From Sphingomonas crocodyli (GTDB lineage Bacteria > Pseudomonadota > Alphaproteobacteria > Sphingomonadales > Sphingomonadaceae), in the NCBI RefSeq assembly GCF_004005865.1, contig NZ_SACN01000001.1, forward strand, positions 2,728,001-2,792,000: a stretch of DNA of 64,000 bases, written 5' to 3'. A program made the position numbers and the translations under genes. Under the pieces are notes generated by a model. That model was not told where the DNA came from. It searched no databases and saw nothing but the letters and a program-made list of their open reading frames with translations. Positions 8,678 to 17,114 of this stretch are shown here, piece after piece. Each line of letters starts with the position of its first letter. Position 1 is the first letter of the stretch.

Positions 8678-9940
8678 TTACGCTTCAACGGCCTTCATGA
8701 TCAGGCTGGCATTGGTGCCGCCGAAGCCGAACGAATTGTTCAGCACGGCCTTCACCTTGCGCTTCTTGGCCTTGAGCGGAACGAGATCGAAATCCTCCAG
8801 CCCCTCGCTCGGATCGACCAGGTTGAGCGTCGGCGGCACGATCTGGTCGCGGATCGCGAGGATGCAGAAGATCGATTCGACCGCGCCCGCGCCGCCCAGA
8901 AGGTGGCCGATCGCCGACTTGGTCGACGACATCGACACGGTCTTGAGCGCGTCGCCGAACAGACGACGGACGGCGCCCGCCTCCAGCTCGTCGCCCAGCG
9001 GGGTCGAGGTGCCGTGCGCGTTGATATAGTCGATGTCTTCCGGCTTCAGGCCCGACTTCTTGAGCGCCATTTCCATCGAACGATACGCGCCCGAACCTTC
9101 GGGATGCGGCGCCGTGACGTGATAGGCGTCACCCGACAGGCCATAGCCGATCACCTCGGCATAGATCTTCGCGCCGCGCGCCTTGGCATGCTCATATTCC
9201 TCGAGCACCACCACGCCCGCGCCTTCGCCCATCACGAAGCCGTCGCGGCCCTTGTCGTAGGGGCGCGAGGCCGCTTCGGGATCGTCGTTGCGGGTCGACA
9301 GCGCCTTGGCCTGCGCAAAGCCGGCAATGCCCAGCGGGCAGATCGCGCCCTCGGCGCCGCCTGCCAGCATCACGTCGGCATCGTCCATCGCGATCATCCG
9401 CGCGGCATCGCCGATCGCATGCGCGCCGGTCGAACAGGCGGTGACGACCGCATGGTTCGGGCCGCGCAGCCCGTATTTGATCGAGACCTGGCCCGAGATC
9501 AGGTTGATCAGGCGGCCGTGGACGAAGTGCGGCGAAACGCGCGTCGGCCCCTTATTCTCGCAGACCAGCGATTCGCTGGCGATGCCCGGAAGGCCGCCAA
9601 TGCCCGACCCGATCGACAGGCCCGCGCGATAGCTTTCCTCTTCGGTCATCTCGGTCAGGCCGGCATCTTCCAGCGCCTGACCCGCGGCATCGATGCCGTA
9701 GATGATGAAGGGATCGACCTGGCGCTGGATCTTGTGATCGACGCGCTTGTTCGGATCGAAGCCATATTCATGGTCGGCAGGCTTCACCTCGCACGCGATG
9801 GTGCATTTCTGCCCCTCGGTGTCGAAGCGGGTGATCTGCCCCGCGCCGGACTTTCCGGCGAGGATATTGGCCCAGGTCGTCTCGACGTCCGCGCCCAGCG
9901 GCGTCACGAGTCCCAGTCCGGTTACGACCACGCGGCGCAT
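8678..9940 (-). CDS. fabF: 3-oxoacyl-ACP synthase II
   Basis: Elongating beta-ketoacyl-ACP synthase of type II fatty-acid synthesis: it condenses malonyl-ACP with acyl-ACP. The 420-aa protein has the nucleophilic Cys at about 169 (VTACSTGAHAIGDA). The two active-site histidines lie in NAHGTSTPLGD and KSAIGHLLGGAGA. Length and motifs match FabF rather than FabB. It lies 19 bases upstream of mltG and 139 bases downstream of acpP, with a hairpin that may act as a partial terminator in that gap. Confidence 0.97.
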   Translation of the reverse strand: MRRVVVTGLGLVTPLGADVETTWANILAGKSGAGQITRFDTEGQKCTIACEVKPADHEYGFDPNKRVDHKIQRQVDPFIIYGIDAAGQALEDAGLTEMTEEESYRAGLSIGSGIGGLPGIASESLVCENKGPTRVSPHFVHGRLINLISGQVSIKYGLRGPNHAVVTACSTGAHAIGDAARMIAMDDADVMLAGGAEGAICPLGIAGFAQAKALSTRNDDPEAASRPYDKGRDGFVMGEGAGVVVLEEYEHAKARGAKIYAEVIGYGLSGDAYHVTAPHPEGSGAYRSMEMALKKSGLKPEDIDYINAHGTSTPLGDELEAGAVRRLFGDALKTVSMSSTKSAIGHLLGGAGAVESIFCILAIRDQIVPPTLNLVDPSEGLEDFDLVPLKAKKRKVKAVLNNSFGFGGTNASLIMKAVEA

Positions 9941-9976
9941 GGCATTCTCCTGTTATTCACAAGTCTCATCTACGAC

Positions 9977-10022
9977 AAAACGGCCCCCCGTCCATCCGGT
10001 CATCCGGGGTCGGGGAGCCGTT
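9977..10022 (-). terminator. Possible intrinsic terminator/attenuator after acpP
   Basis: Read on the minus strand, AACGGC-TCCCCG pairs with CGGGG-GGCCGTT and is followed directly by TTTTG. It sits between the acpP stop and the fabF start. Such an element would let acpP, the most abundant product, be expressed above fabF. Strength cannot be judged from sequence alone. Confidence 0.6.
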
Positions 10023-10079
10023 GATGTCGGCCCTTGACGCCCGACCCGCAAGGGAAGGCGTGTTTCGAGCGCGGGGATA

Positions 10080-10316
10080 TTAGTCCTTGTTGGCGTCGAT
10101 GTAGGCGATCGCGTCCTTCACGGTCGTGATCTTTTCAGCCGCATCGTCGGGGATTTCGACACCGAATTCCTCTTCGAACGCCATGACCAGCTCGACGATG
10201 TCGAGGCTGTCGGCGCCCAGATCGTCGATGAAGCTCGCCTCTTCGGTGACCTTCTCGGCTTCGACGCCGAGATGCTCGACGACGATCTTCTTAACGCGCT
10301 CGGCGGTCTCGCTCAT
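10080..10316 (-). CDS. acpP: Acyl carrier protein
   Basis: A 78-aa acidic carrier protein. Its phosphopantetheine attachment serine is at about residue 37 in [19 protein letters not shown]. It shuttles growing acyl chains among the Fab enzymes encoded next to it. The helix-II recognition sequence is canonical. It lies between fabG and fabF in the usual order. The gap to fabG carries a half copy of a family B palindrome. Confidence 0.98.
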   Translation of the reverse strand: MSETAERVKKIVVEHLGVEAEKVTEEASFIDDLGADSLDIVELVMAFEEEFGVEIPDDAAEKITTVKDAIAYIDANKD

Positions 10317-10400
10317 ATGGGTAGCCTTCCTTCGAATTGTTGGCCCCGCACTAACGGGGCCAAGTTACGCTTGCAAGAGTGTGTGACACTCGCCTCCGCA

Positions 10401-10427
10401 CCTCGCCATTGCGAGGAGCCGGACGCG
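10401..10427. repeat. Half copy of the family B palindrome (B6)
   Basis: CCTCGCCATTGCGAGGAGCC is the left tip of a family B element, but the inner arms and the right half are absent. It lies between the fabG stop and acpP. It looks like a relic of a full element that was deleted after insertion. Confidence 0.7.
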
Positions 10428-10435
10428 GGCCGGGT

Positions 10436-11176
10436 TCAGATCATCGCCATACCGCCGTTGACGTGCAGCGTCTGGCCGGTGACGTAGGCCGCCTCGCGGC
10501 TGGCGAGATAGACGACGGCGGCGGCAATGTCGTCGCCCTCGCCCAGCTTGCCCGCCGGAATCTTGGTGAGCAGCGCGTCCTTCTGCGCGTCGGGCAGCAC
10601 GTCGGTCATCGCCGAACGGATGAAGCCGGGGGCGACGCAGTTGACGGTCACGTTGCGGCTGGCCAGTTCCTGCGCCAGCGCCTTCGACATGCCGACAAGG
10701 CCCGCCTTCGACGCGGCATAGTTGGCCTGCCCCGGATTGCCGGTGGTGCCGACGATCGACGTGATCGTGATGACGCGGCCGTGGCGTGCCTTCATCATCG
10801 GCTTGGTCGCCGCACGGATCAGGCGGAAAGCGGCTTCCAGATTGACCGAGATCACCTGATCCCACTCGTCATCCTTCATCCGCATGATCAGGTTGTCGCG
10901 CGTCACGCCCGCATTGTTGACGAGGATGTCGAGCTTCCCGCCCAGCGCCTCGACCGCCTGCGGCACCAGCGCGTCGACCGCGGCGGCATCGCCCAGGTTG
11001 CACGGCAGGATCACGGTGTCGCCACCGATTTCGGCCGCGACGGCCTTCAGCTTTTCCTCGCTCGTGCCCGACAGCGCGACCTTCGCGCCCTGCGCCACCA
11101 GCGCCTTTGCGATCGACGAACCGATCCCGCCCGAAGCGCCGGTCACCAGCGCGGTCATTCCCGTCAGATCAAACAT
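10436..11176 (-). CDS. fabG: 3-oxoacyl-ACP reductase
   Basis: NADPH-dependent SDR that reduces 3-oxoacyl-ACP in fatty-acid synthesis. The protein is 246 aa from the ATG at 11176, the usual FabG length. The cofactor motif is TGASGGIGSSIA, followed by NNAG, the catalytic serine in ITSIVGTTGN and the YAASKAG catalytic pair. An upstream ATG at 11203 would add nine unconserved residues. A family D palindrome separates it from fabD, so expression of the two may be uncoupled by an RNA hairpin. Confidence 0.96.
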   Translation of the reverse strand: MFDLTGMTALVTGASGGIGSSIAKALVAQGAKVALSGTSEEKLKAVAAEIGGDTVILPCNLGDAAAVDALVPQAVEALGGKLDILVNNAGVTRDNLIMRMKDDEWDQVISVNLEAAFRLIRAATKPMMKARHGRVITITSIVGTTGNPGQANYAASKAGLVGMSKALAQELASRNVTVNCVAPGFIRSAMTDVLPDAQKDALLTKIPAGKLGEGDDIAAAVVYLASREAAYVTGQTLHVNGGMAMI

Positions 11177-11197
11177 GCCGGTTCCACTTCTCTCTAT

Positions 11198-11283
11198 CGT
11201 CACCCCCGCGAAGGCGGGGGCCCATCCAGTGTCTTCCCATGCGGAGAGACTGGATATATCCCCGCCTTCGCGGGGACGACGGG
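11198..11283. repeat. Family D intergenic palindrome, copy D1
   Basis: The left arm GTCACCCCCGCGAAGGCGGG is matched by CCCGCCTTCGCGGGGACGAC on the right. Inner arms CCATCCAGT and ACTGGAT form a second pair. It lies between fabD and fabG. The second copy is at 54760-54843. Confidence 0.9.
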
Positions 11284-11292
11284 TTTATTGAA

Positions 11293-12228
11293 TTACAACG
11301 ACGCGGCCAGCGCCTCGATATCGGCCATCGTGACGACGCTGGTCGCGGTCGCCTGGTCGGTGATGTCCTTGACCATCGGGCCGACGACCTTGCCGCCAAA
11401 CTCGATGAACTGATCGACGCCGCCCGCCGCCATCGCGGCGACGCTTTCGCGCCAGCGCACCGTGCCCGTCACCTGATCGACGAGCAGGCGAACGATCTCG
11501 GCCGGATCGGCGGTCGGCGCGGCGGTGACGTTGGCATAGACGGGCACCAAGGGCGCCTGCGCATGATTGTCGCGGAACGCGGCGGCCATCGCATCGGCCG
11601 CCGGCTGCATCAGCGCGCAGTGGAAAGGCGCGGATACGGGCAGCAGCATCGCGCGGCGCGCGCCCTTGGCCTTGGCGATCTCGATCGCGCGCTCGACGGC
11701 TTCCTTGTGCCCCGAAACCACGACCTGCCGGTTGCTGTTGTCGTTGGCGGCCTGACAGACCTGATCCTGCGCAGCCTCCTCGGCCACCTGGCGCGCACCT
11801 TCGAAATCGAGACCCAGAAACACCGCCATCGCGCCGACGCCCACCGGCACCGCCGCCTGCATCGACTGGCCACGCAGCTTCAGCAGCTTCGCCGTGGTCG
11901 CCAGATCGAACGCATCGGCCGCGCACAGCGCGCTATATTCGCCCAGCGAGTGCCCAGCCACGAACGCAGCCTTGTCGGCCAGGCTGATCCCGCCGTCCTT
12001 CTGCAGCACGCGCAGCGTGGCGATCGCGTTCGCCATGATCGCGGGCTGGGCGTTTTCGGTCAGCGTCAGTTCGTCGGCCGGACCTTCCACCATCAGGCGG
12101 AACAGGTTCTGGCCGAGAGCGTCGTCGACCTCCTGAAACACTTCGCGCGCGACCGGGCTGGCATCGGCCAGCGCCTTGCCCATGCCGACGGCCTGGCTGC
12201 CCTGTCCGGGAAAAATGAATGCGCGCAT
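11293..12228 (-). CDS. fabD: Malonyl-CoA:ACP transacylase
   Basis: Loads malonate from malonyl-CoA onto ACP. The 311-aa protein starts MRAFIFPGQGSQAVGMG, the standard FabD opening. The catalytic serine is at about 94 in AGHSLGEYSALCA and the catalytic histidine is in SAPFHCALM. It is the first gene of the fab cluster here. No fabH or plsX precedes it; instead there is a family B palindrome and pheA upstream, so the cluster probably has its own promoter in 12229-12314. Confidence 0.97.
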   Translation of the reverse strand: MRAFIFPGQGSQAVGMGKALADASPVAREVFQEVDDALGQNLFRLMVEGPADELTLTENAQPAIMANAIATLRVLQKDGGISLADKAAFVAGHSLGEYSALCAADAFDLATTAKLLKLRGQSMQAAVPVGVGAMAVFLGLDFEGARQVAEEAAQDQVCQAANDNSNRQVVVSGHKEAVERAIEIAKAKGARRAMLLPVSAPFHCALMQPAADAMAAAFRDNHAQAPLVPVYANVTAAPTADPAEIVRLLVDQVTGTVRWRESVAAMAAGGVDQFIEFGGKVVGPMVKDITDQATATSVVTMADIEALAASL

Positions 12229-12314
12229 GCCGAGGCTCCTCTTATCTCGAAGCGCCCGCCACTATTATCGGCGCGCGCGGGAGGCAAGGCTTGCCGGCCC
12301 GCCCCCTCTATTCT

Positions 12315-12429
12315 CCTCGTCATTGCGAGGAGCCGTAGGCGACGCGGCAATCCAGGCCCGCACTGGAGATGGTTGCGAACCTCTCCCAGTGCGGGCCTGG
12401 ATTGCTTCGCTACGCTCGCAATGACGAGT
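12315..12429. repeat. Family B intergenic palindrome, copy B3
   Basis: Intact arms with GCGACGCGGCAATCCAGGCC on the left. It begins about 86 bp upstream of fabD and ends four bases before the pheA stop, so it lies at the 3' end of pheA. Confidence 0.9.
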
Positions 12430-12433
12430 CCTC

Positions 12434-13333
12434 TTATCCGAGGATTCGCGCCCGCGCCTGCGGATAGGTGCCCAGCACGCGCACCCACTTGGTGTGGAAC
12501 GCCAGTTCCTCCAGCGCGCGGCGCACCGGCGCCTCGTCGGGATGGCCTTCGATATCGGCGTAGAATTCGGTCGCGGAGAAGGTCGCCCCGCGCTGGTAGC
12601 TTTCCAGCTTGGTCATATTGACCCCGTTGGTCGCGAAGCCGCCCAGCGCCTTGTAGAGCGCGGCCGGGATATTCTTCACCTCGAACAGGAAACTGGTCAT
12701 CACCGGGCCGTTGCCCGGCTGCGTATCCGGCCCGTTGAGCGCGAGGACGACGAAGCGGGTCGTATTGTCCTCCGCATCGGCGACGTCTTCGGCCACCACG
12801 TCCAGCCCGTACAGTTCGGCCGACAGGCGCGGCGCCAGCGCGCCGACATGCGCGTCGCGCGCCTCGGCCACCGCAGCGGCGGCACCTGCCGTGTCGGGAT
12901 AGGCGATCGGCGTCATCCCCTGCCCGCGCAGCCAGTGGCGGCACTGGCCCAGCGCCTGCGAATGGCTCATCACCTCGGTGATCGTCGCATGGCCGGGAAT
13001 CGCCATCAGCGTGTGGCGGATCGGCATGAAATGTTCGCCGGTGATGACCAGGCCCGATTCCGGCAGCAGGAAATGCATGTCGGCGACGCGGCCGTTCAGC
13101 GAATTTTCGATCGGAATCACCGCGCAATCGGCCCGGCCTTCGCGCACCGCATCGATCGCATCTTCGAAGCTGAAGCACGGCAAAGGCAGCGCGTCGGGAA
13201 AGGCTTCGAGCACCGCGCGATGCGAATTGGCGCCCGGCGCGCCCTGAAAGGCGACCGCCCGACTCGTATCGGCGGCGGCTTCGGCGGTCATGCGCGCGAC
13301 GAGCGCCTGCGCGGGGGCGGGATAATTCTGCAT
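12434..13333 (-). CDS. pheA: Prephenate dehydratase
   Basis: Converts prephenate to phenylpyruvate in phenylalanine synthesis. The 299-aa monofunctional protein opens its catalytic domain with VAFQGAPGANSH and contains the conserved TRFVVLAL motif at the end of that domain. A C-terminal ACT domain follows (SFLFEVKNIPAALYKALGGFATNGVNMTKLES), which normally binds phenylalanine for feedback inhibition. No chorismate mutase domain is present. It is divergent from the cytochrome c gene, and the shared upstream region contains interleaved inverted repeats. Confidence 0.96.
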   Translation of the reverse strand: MQNYPAPAQALVARMTAEAAADTSRAVAFQGAPGANSHRAVLEAFPDALPLPCFSFEDAIDAVREGRADCAVIPIENSLNGRVADMHFLLPESGLVITGEHFMPIRHTLMAIPGHATITEVMSHSQALGQCRHWLRGQGMTPIAYPDTAGAAAAVAEARDAHVGALAPRLSAELYGLDVVAEDVADAEDNTTRFVVLALNGPDTQPGNGPVMTSFLFEVKNIPAALYKALGGFATNGVNMTKLESYQRGATFSATEFYADIEGHPDEAPVRRALEELAFHTKWVRVLGTYPQARARILG

Positions 13334-13353
13334 GGGGCGCGAGCGTTAGGCGT

Positions 13354-13419
13354 GGCTTGGGCGCATCGCAAGCCGCAGCGCAGCAATTTGCCGGCCCAAG
13401 CCGCGCCTTGTGGCTTGCG
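13354..13419. promoter_or_regulatory. Interleaved inverted repeats in the pheA/cytochrome c divergent region
   Basis: GGCTTGGGC (13354-13362) is complementary to GCCCAAGCC (13394-13402), and CGCAAGCC (13367-13374) to GGCTTGCG (13412-13419). The four segments can also pair locally as two separate hairpins, so alternative folds are possible. The pattern is present in the sequence; a regulatory role is inference. Confidence 0.4.
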
Positions 13420-13498
13420 GACGCATCCAACCGATTATAAAGCGAGCGCGCTTTCCCGTGCGGCGACGTGTGGGGACCAGGGATTATCGAGGGGCACA

Positions 13499-14119
13499 AT
13501 GGACGATCGCGCGAATACACTGGCCGGCTGGGCGCTTGCGGGCGGCATTGCGGCCCTGGGCCTCTCCATCCTGTCGGGTGAATATTTCCACGCCGAGCGG
13601 CCCGAAAAGATGGGCTATGTCGTCGAAGGCGTCGAGGAAGAGGGCGCTGAGGGCGGCGCCGCTGCCGAAAAGCCGATCGAATTCTACCTCGCCAGCGCCG
13701 ATCCGGCCAAGGGCGCCGACGTGTTCAAGAAGTGCGCGGCCTGCCACAACGCGAACAATGGCGGCCCGAACGCTCTGGGGCCGAACCTGTGGCATGTGCT
13801 GGGTGAGCCGGTCGGCAAGGGCCGCGGCTTCGCCTTCTCGGATGCGCTGGCCGGCAAGGGCGGCAACTGGAACTGGCAGAATCTCAGCGACTGGCTCAAG
13901 AGCCCGAAGGCGTTCGCGCCGGGCACGAAGATGACCTTCGCGGGCCTTTCGAAGCCGGAAGATCGCGCCAACGTCATCGCCTATCTGAACCAGCAGTCGC
14001 CCAGCCCGCTGCCGATGCCGGCGGCTCCTGCGGAAGACGCAGCCCCCGCTCCGGCCGAAGGCGGCGACAACGCCACGGCCCCGGCCGAGGGTGGCAACGA
14101 GGCGGCCCCGGCCGAATAA
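13499..14119 (+). CDS. Membrane-anchored c-type cytochrome
   Basis: A 206-aa protein. An uncleaved N-terminal membrane segment (WALAGGIAALGLSILSG, residues about 10-27) precedes an acidic linker. The mono-heme domain binds heme at CAACH, and the axial methionine is probably in TKMTFAGL. The C-terminal tail of about 45 residues is low-complexity Ala/Pro/Glu. This arrangement resembles alphaproteobacterial CycM/c552, which carries electrons between the bc1 complex and the terminal oxidase at the periplasmic face. The start at 13499 follows a GAGGGG purine stretch. An intrinsic terminator lies about 25 bases downstream. Confidence 0.9.
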   Translation: MDDRANTLAGWALAGGIAALGLSILSGEYFHAERPEKMGYVVEGVEEEGAEGGAAAEKPIEFYLASADPAKGADVFKKCAACHNANNGGPNALGPNLWHVLGEPVGKGRGFAFSDALAGKGGNWNWQNLSDWLKSPKAFAPGTKMTFAGLSKPEDRANVIAYLNQQSPSPLPMPAAPAEDAAPAPAEGGDNATAPAEGGNEAAPAE

Positions 14120-14144
14120 GCCGGACGCTCCGCACCATTTCACG

Positions 14145-14176
14145 AAGACCCCGCCCCGGCGGGGTCTTTTCGTTTT
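14145..14176 (+). terminator. Intrinsic terminator of the cytochrome c gene
   Basis: AAGACCCCGCC pairs with GGCGGGGTCTT around a CC loop, followed by TTTCGTTTT. This is a classical GC stem plus U-rich tail directly after the stop codon. Confidence 0.85.
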
Positions 14177-14188
14177 GGGGCACCATCC

Positions 14189-14313
14189 ATCCTCCCCCGC
14201 CAGGGGGAGGTGGCGCCGAAGGCGACGGAGGGGGAGGACGGCGACCAACTCCAGATCATCGTTCCCTCCCCCTCCGTCAGCTGCGCTGACACCTCCCCCT
14301 GGCGGGGGAGGAT
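14189..14313. repeat. Family C intergenic palindrome, copy C2 (125 bp)
   Basis: Outer arms ATCCTCCCCCGCCAGGGGGA and complement. Inner segments carry GGCGCCGAAGGCGACGG on the left and CCGTCAGCTGCGCTGAC on the right. It follows the intrinsic terminator. The rest of the gap to 14414 holds nothing I recognise. Confidence 0.9.
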
Positions 14314-14414
14314 AGAAAAGGATTCCCGCCGGGATGACGAAACAGACGGTGGGTAATCGCGCGGAAACATAATCGCCGTTGATCGCGGCATTTCGGTCGT
14401 TACAGTCGCGCCTC

Positions 14415-15047
14415 ATGCTTCACGACATCATCGCCGCCTGCGCGGTTTTCATCATCGCGGTCATCCTGCGCGGCGGCTATTGGGGCATCATCATCCTGAT
14501 GGCGATCGAGAGCGCGTGCATCCCGCTCCCGTCCGAAATCATCATGCCCTTCGCGGGCTATCTGGTCTCGACCGGCGACTTCGATCTCTACATGGCGGCG
14601 ACCGCGGGCGCGATCGGCTGCAACGTCGGCTCCATCTTCGCCTACGAACTGGGCAAGCGCGGTGGTCGTGCGGTCGTCGATCGCTGGGGCAAATATGTGC
14701 TGATGAGCCATTCGGATCTCGACCGGGCCGAAAAGTTCTTCAGCCGCTGGGGCGATCTGACGGTTCTCGTCTGCCGCCTGCTGCCCGCGATCCGCAGCTT
14801 CATCGCCTTCCCGGCGGGCGTCGCGCGGATGAACCTGTTCCGTTTCCACCTCTACACCTTCATCGGTTCGTGGCCGTGGTGCTTCGGCCTCGCCTGGGTG
14901 GGCATGAAGCTGGGCGATCAGTGGCGCACCGATCCGCGCCTCGGCGCCGTCCTCCACAAGCTCGATTTCGTCGTGGTGGGCGTGATTCTGGCCGGCGGCA
15001 TCTGGTTCGTGTGGCACCGGATCAAGGGCCACAAGAAGCCCGCATGA
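14415..15047 (+). CDS. DedA family membrane protein
   Basis: A 210-aa inner-membrane protein of the DedA/SNARE-associated (VTT) family. Family members are implicated in lipid flipping, membrane potential and envelope homeostasis. The ESACIPLPSEIIMPFAGYL segment and VCRLLPAIRSFIAFPAGVARM, with its conserved arginines and re-entrant-loop glycine, are the family signatures. About four to five hydrophobic segments are visible. The ATG at 14415 is preferred to a TTG at 14379. The stop overlaps the following aminotransferase start (ATGA), indicating coupled translation. Confidence 0.9.
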   Translation: MLHDIIAACAVFIIAVILRGGYWGIIILMAIESACIPLPSEIIMPFAGYLVSTGDFDLYMAATAGAIGCNVGSIFAYELGKRGGRAVVDRWGKYVLMSHSDLDRAEKFFSRWGDLTVLVCRLLPAIRSFIAFPAGVARMNLFRFHLYTFIGSWPWCFGLAWVGMKLGDQWRTDPRLGAVLHKLDFVVVGVILAGGIWFVWHRIKGHKKPA

Positions 15048-16201
15048 ACCCGATCTATTCGGGCCTGCCGACCACGATCTTCGAAAAGATGTCCGCGATC
15101 GCCCGCGAAACCGGCGCGATCAACCTGGGGCAGGGTTTCCCCGACGCCCCCGGCCCGCGCGACATTCTGGAATCGGCGGCCGATGCGCTGCTGACCCTAT
15201 CGAACCAATATCCGCCGATGGCCGGCCTGCCCGAACTGCGCCGCGCCATCGCCGATCATTATCGCCGCCATCAGGGCATCGACTTCGACGCAGCATCCGA
15301 AGTGGTCGTCACATCGGGCGCGACCGAGGCGCTGGCCGCCGCGATCTTCGCGATCCTCTCGCCGGGGGACGAAGCGATCCTGATCGAGCCGCTCTACGAC
15401 GCTTATGCCCCGCTCGTCCGCCGCGCCGGGGGCGTGGTCCGCACCATCCGCCTCCAGCCACCGACATGGCGACTCGACCCCGCCGATCTTGACGCCGCGA
15501 TCACCGCGCGGACCCGGCTGATCATCGTCAACAATCCGGTCAACCCGACCGGTACGATGTTCGACCGCGAAACCCTCACCGCCATCGCCGAACGCTGTAT
15601 CGCCGACGGCATCATCGCCCTGTGCGACGAGGTGTGGGAGCATGTCCGCTTCGGCCCCGATCACGTGCCCCTGATCGCCTTGCCCGGCATGCGCGAGCTG
15701 ACCGTGAAGATCGGTTCGGCGGGCAAAATCTTCGCGCTCACTGGCTGGAAGGTCGGATGGCTGATCGCGGACAAGGCGCTCGCGGGCGTCATCGCCAAGA
15801 CGCACCAGTTCCTCACCTTCACCACCCCGCCCAACCTGCAATGGGCGGTCGCCGAAGGGCTGGCCAAGCCCGACGGCTGGTTCGATTCGATGCGCGCCGG
15901 ATTCGCCGCCTCGCGCGACCGCCTTGTCGACGGCCTGCGCACGGCCGGCTTCGTCGTGCTGCCGGCCGACGCCACCTGGTTCGTCTCGATCGACCTCGCC
16001 GCCTCGGGGCTGGCGCTCGACGACGTCACCTTCGCCGAACGCATGGCGCATGAGGCCGGGGTCGTCTCGATCCCGATGTCGGCCTTTTACGAGAGCGACC
16101 CCATCACCTCGATCGTCCGCCTCTGCTACGCCAAGGACGACGCCACGATCGACGAAGCGGTGCGGCGGATGGCGGCGTTCAGGGCCACCCTCGCCTCCTA
16201 A
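15044..16201 (+). CDS. PLP-dependent class I/II aminotransferase
   Basis: A 385-aa fold-type I aminotransferase. The Schiff-base lysine is in GSAGKIFALTGWKVGW, with the upstream substrate and PLP contacts INLGQGFPD, NPVNPTG and CDEVWEH. The INLGQGFPD opening and overall spacing resemble the methionine/kynurenine-glutamine transaminase branch (YbdL-like). The exact substrate cannot be fixed from sequence. It overlaps the dedA stop by four bases, and its stop lies one base before a family A palindrome that separates it from the convergent pdeM gene. Confidence 0.9.
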   Translation: MNPIYSGLPTTIFEKMSAIARETGAINLGQGFPDAPGPRDILESAADALLTLSNQYPPMAGLPELRRAIADHYRRHQGIDFDAASEVVVTSGATEALAAAIFAILSPGDEAILIEPLYDAYAPLVRRAGGVVRTIRLQPPTWRLDPADLDAAITARTRLIIVNNPVNPTGTMFDRETLTAIAERCIADGIIALCDEVWEHVRFGPDHVPLIALPGMRELTVKIGSAGKIFALTGWKVGWLIADKALAGVIAKTHQFLTFTTPPNLQWAVAEGLAKPDGWFDSMRAGFAASRDRLVDGLRTAGFVVLPADATWFVSIDLAASGLALDDVTFAERMAHEAGVVSIPMSAFYESDPITSIVRLCYAKDDATIDEAVRRMAAFRATLAS

Positions 16202-16202
16202 C

Positions 16203-16297
16203 CCGTCGCCCCAGCGAAGGCTGGGGCCCATGTCTCTCACCTGCCAGTTGCCGCCTGCCACGGCAGAAATAGGCCCCAGCCTTCGCCGGGGCGACGG
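16203..16297. repeat. Family A intergenic palindrome, copy A2 (95 bp)
   Basis: Same length and orientation as copy A1. It occupies the gap between the convergent aminotransferase and pdeM genes almost exactly: the stop codons end at 16201 and begin at 16298. A role as bidirectional terminator is likely. Confidence 0.92.
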
Positions 16298-16960
16298 CTA
16301 CGCCGCCAGCGGAAAATCCAGCAACCGCTCCGCCACCGGCACCAGCGCGCGCGCATCGCGGCCCACCGCGCGCAGGATCGCAGGGTCGGCCGCGTCCATC
16401 CCGCCGGTGAACGCGCCAAAGGATGGTAGGATCAGCTTGGTCCGCCCCGCCACGAAGCACGGCCGCGACACACGCCGCCCGCGCAGCGTCATGATATATT
16501 TGGGGTGATAATGGCCCGAAATCTCCGGCCGCATATCCTTCGGATCGGCCTCGTGCCGCAGGATCGCGTCGCCCAGCATCGCCTCCGCCAGCACGCGGCC
16601 CGCCGGGGGATCGACGATTTCGGCATCATGATTGCCGACGATCCATACCCAGTCGACCTCGCCCGCCATCCGCACCAGCGCCGCGCGCGCCTCCCCCTCC
16701 AGTCGCGCGACCCCGCCGCGATCGTGGAAGCTGTCGCCCAGACACACGAGCGTCCGCGCCTCGGTCTTCGCGATCAGCGCCTCGATCCGGCGCAACGTCT
16801 CGATCGAATCGTAGGGCGGCAGCATCTGCCCGCGCTTCGCATAAGCGCTGCCCTTTTCGAGATGCAGATCGGCGACCAGCAACGTCCGCGTCGCCGCGCA
16901 GAACGCCGCCCCCTCGGGCAGCGCCAGCAGGTCGAGACCGCAGAACGAAAAGCGAACCAT
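16298..16960 (-). CDS. pdeM: Ligase-associated DNA damage response endonuclease PdeM
   Basis: A 220-aa calcineurin-like metallophosphoesterase. The metal-binding motifs are in order: LLVADLHLEKGSAYAKRGQMLPP, LGDSFHDRGG, GNHDAE and a late GHYHPK. The first block is diagnostic of the PdeM group rather than generic phosphoesterases. In other genomes PdeM sits beside the Lhr-type helicase and LigD-associated genes; here no such partner is adjacent. Proposed function is phosphodiesterase/nuclease action in DNA repair. Confidence 0.9.
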   Translation of the reverse strand: MVRFSFCGLDLLALPEGAAFCAATRTLLVADLHLEKGSAYAKRGQMLPPYDSIETLRRIEALIAKTEARTLVCLGDSFHDRGGVARLEGEARAALVRMAGEVDWVWIVGNHDAEIVDPPAGRVLAEAMLGDAILRHEADPKDMRPEISGHYHPKYIMTLRGRRVSRPCFVAGRTKLILPSFGAFTGGMDAADPAILRAVGRDARALVPVAERLLDFPLAA

Positions 16961-16994
16961 GCCCCGCCCTAACCTGCGACGCTCCTCTCCACAA

Positions 16995-17108
16995 CCTCGT
17001 CATTGCGAGGAGCCGAAGGCGACGCGGCAATCCAGGCCCGCATGTGAGTGAGGCGCGAACCTCGCCAGTGCGGGCCTGGATTGCTTCGCTACGCTCGCAA
17101 TGACGAGG
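16995..17108. repeat. Family B intergenic palindrome, copy B4 (114 bp)
   Basis: Same length as copy B1, with intact arms. It lies between the pdeM start and the DUF3574 gene stop, at the 3' end of the iron-uptake operon. Confidence 0.92.
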
Positions 17109-17114
17109 AGGTGG

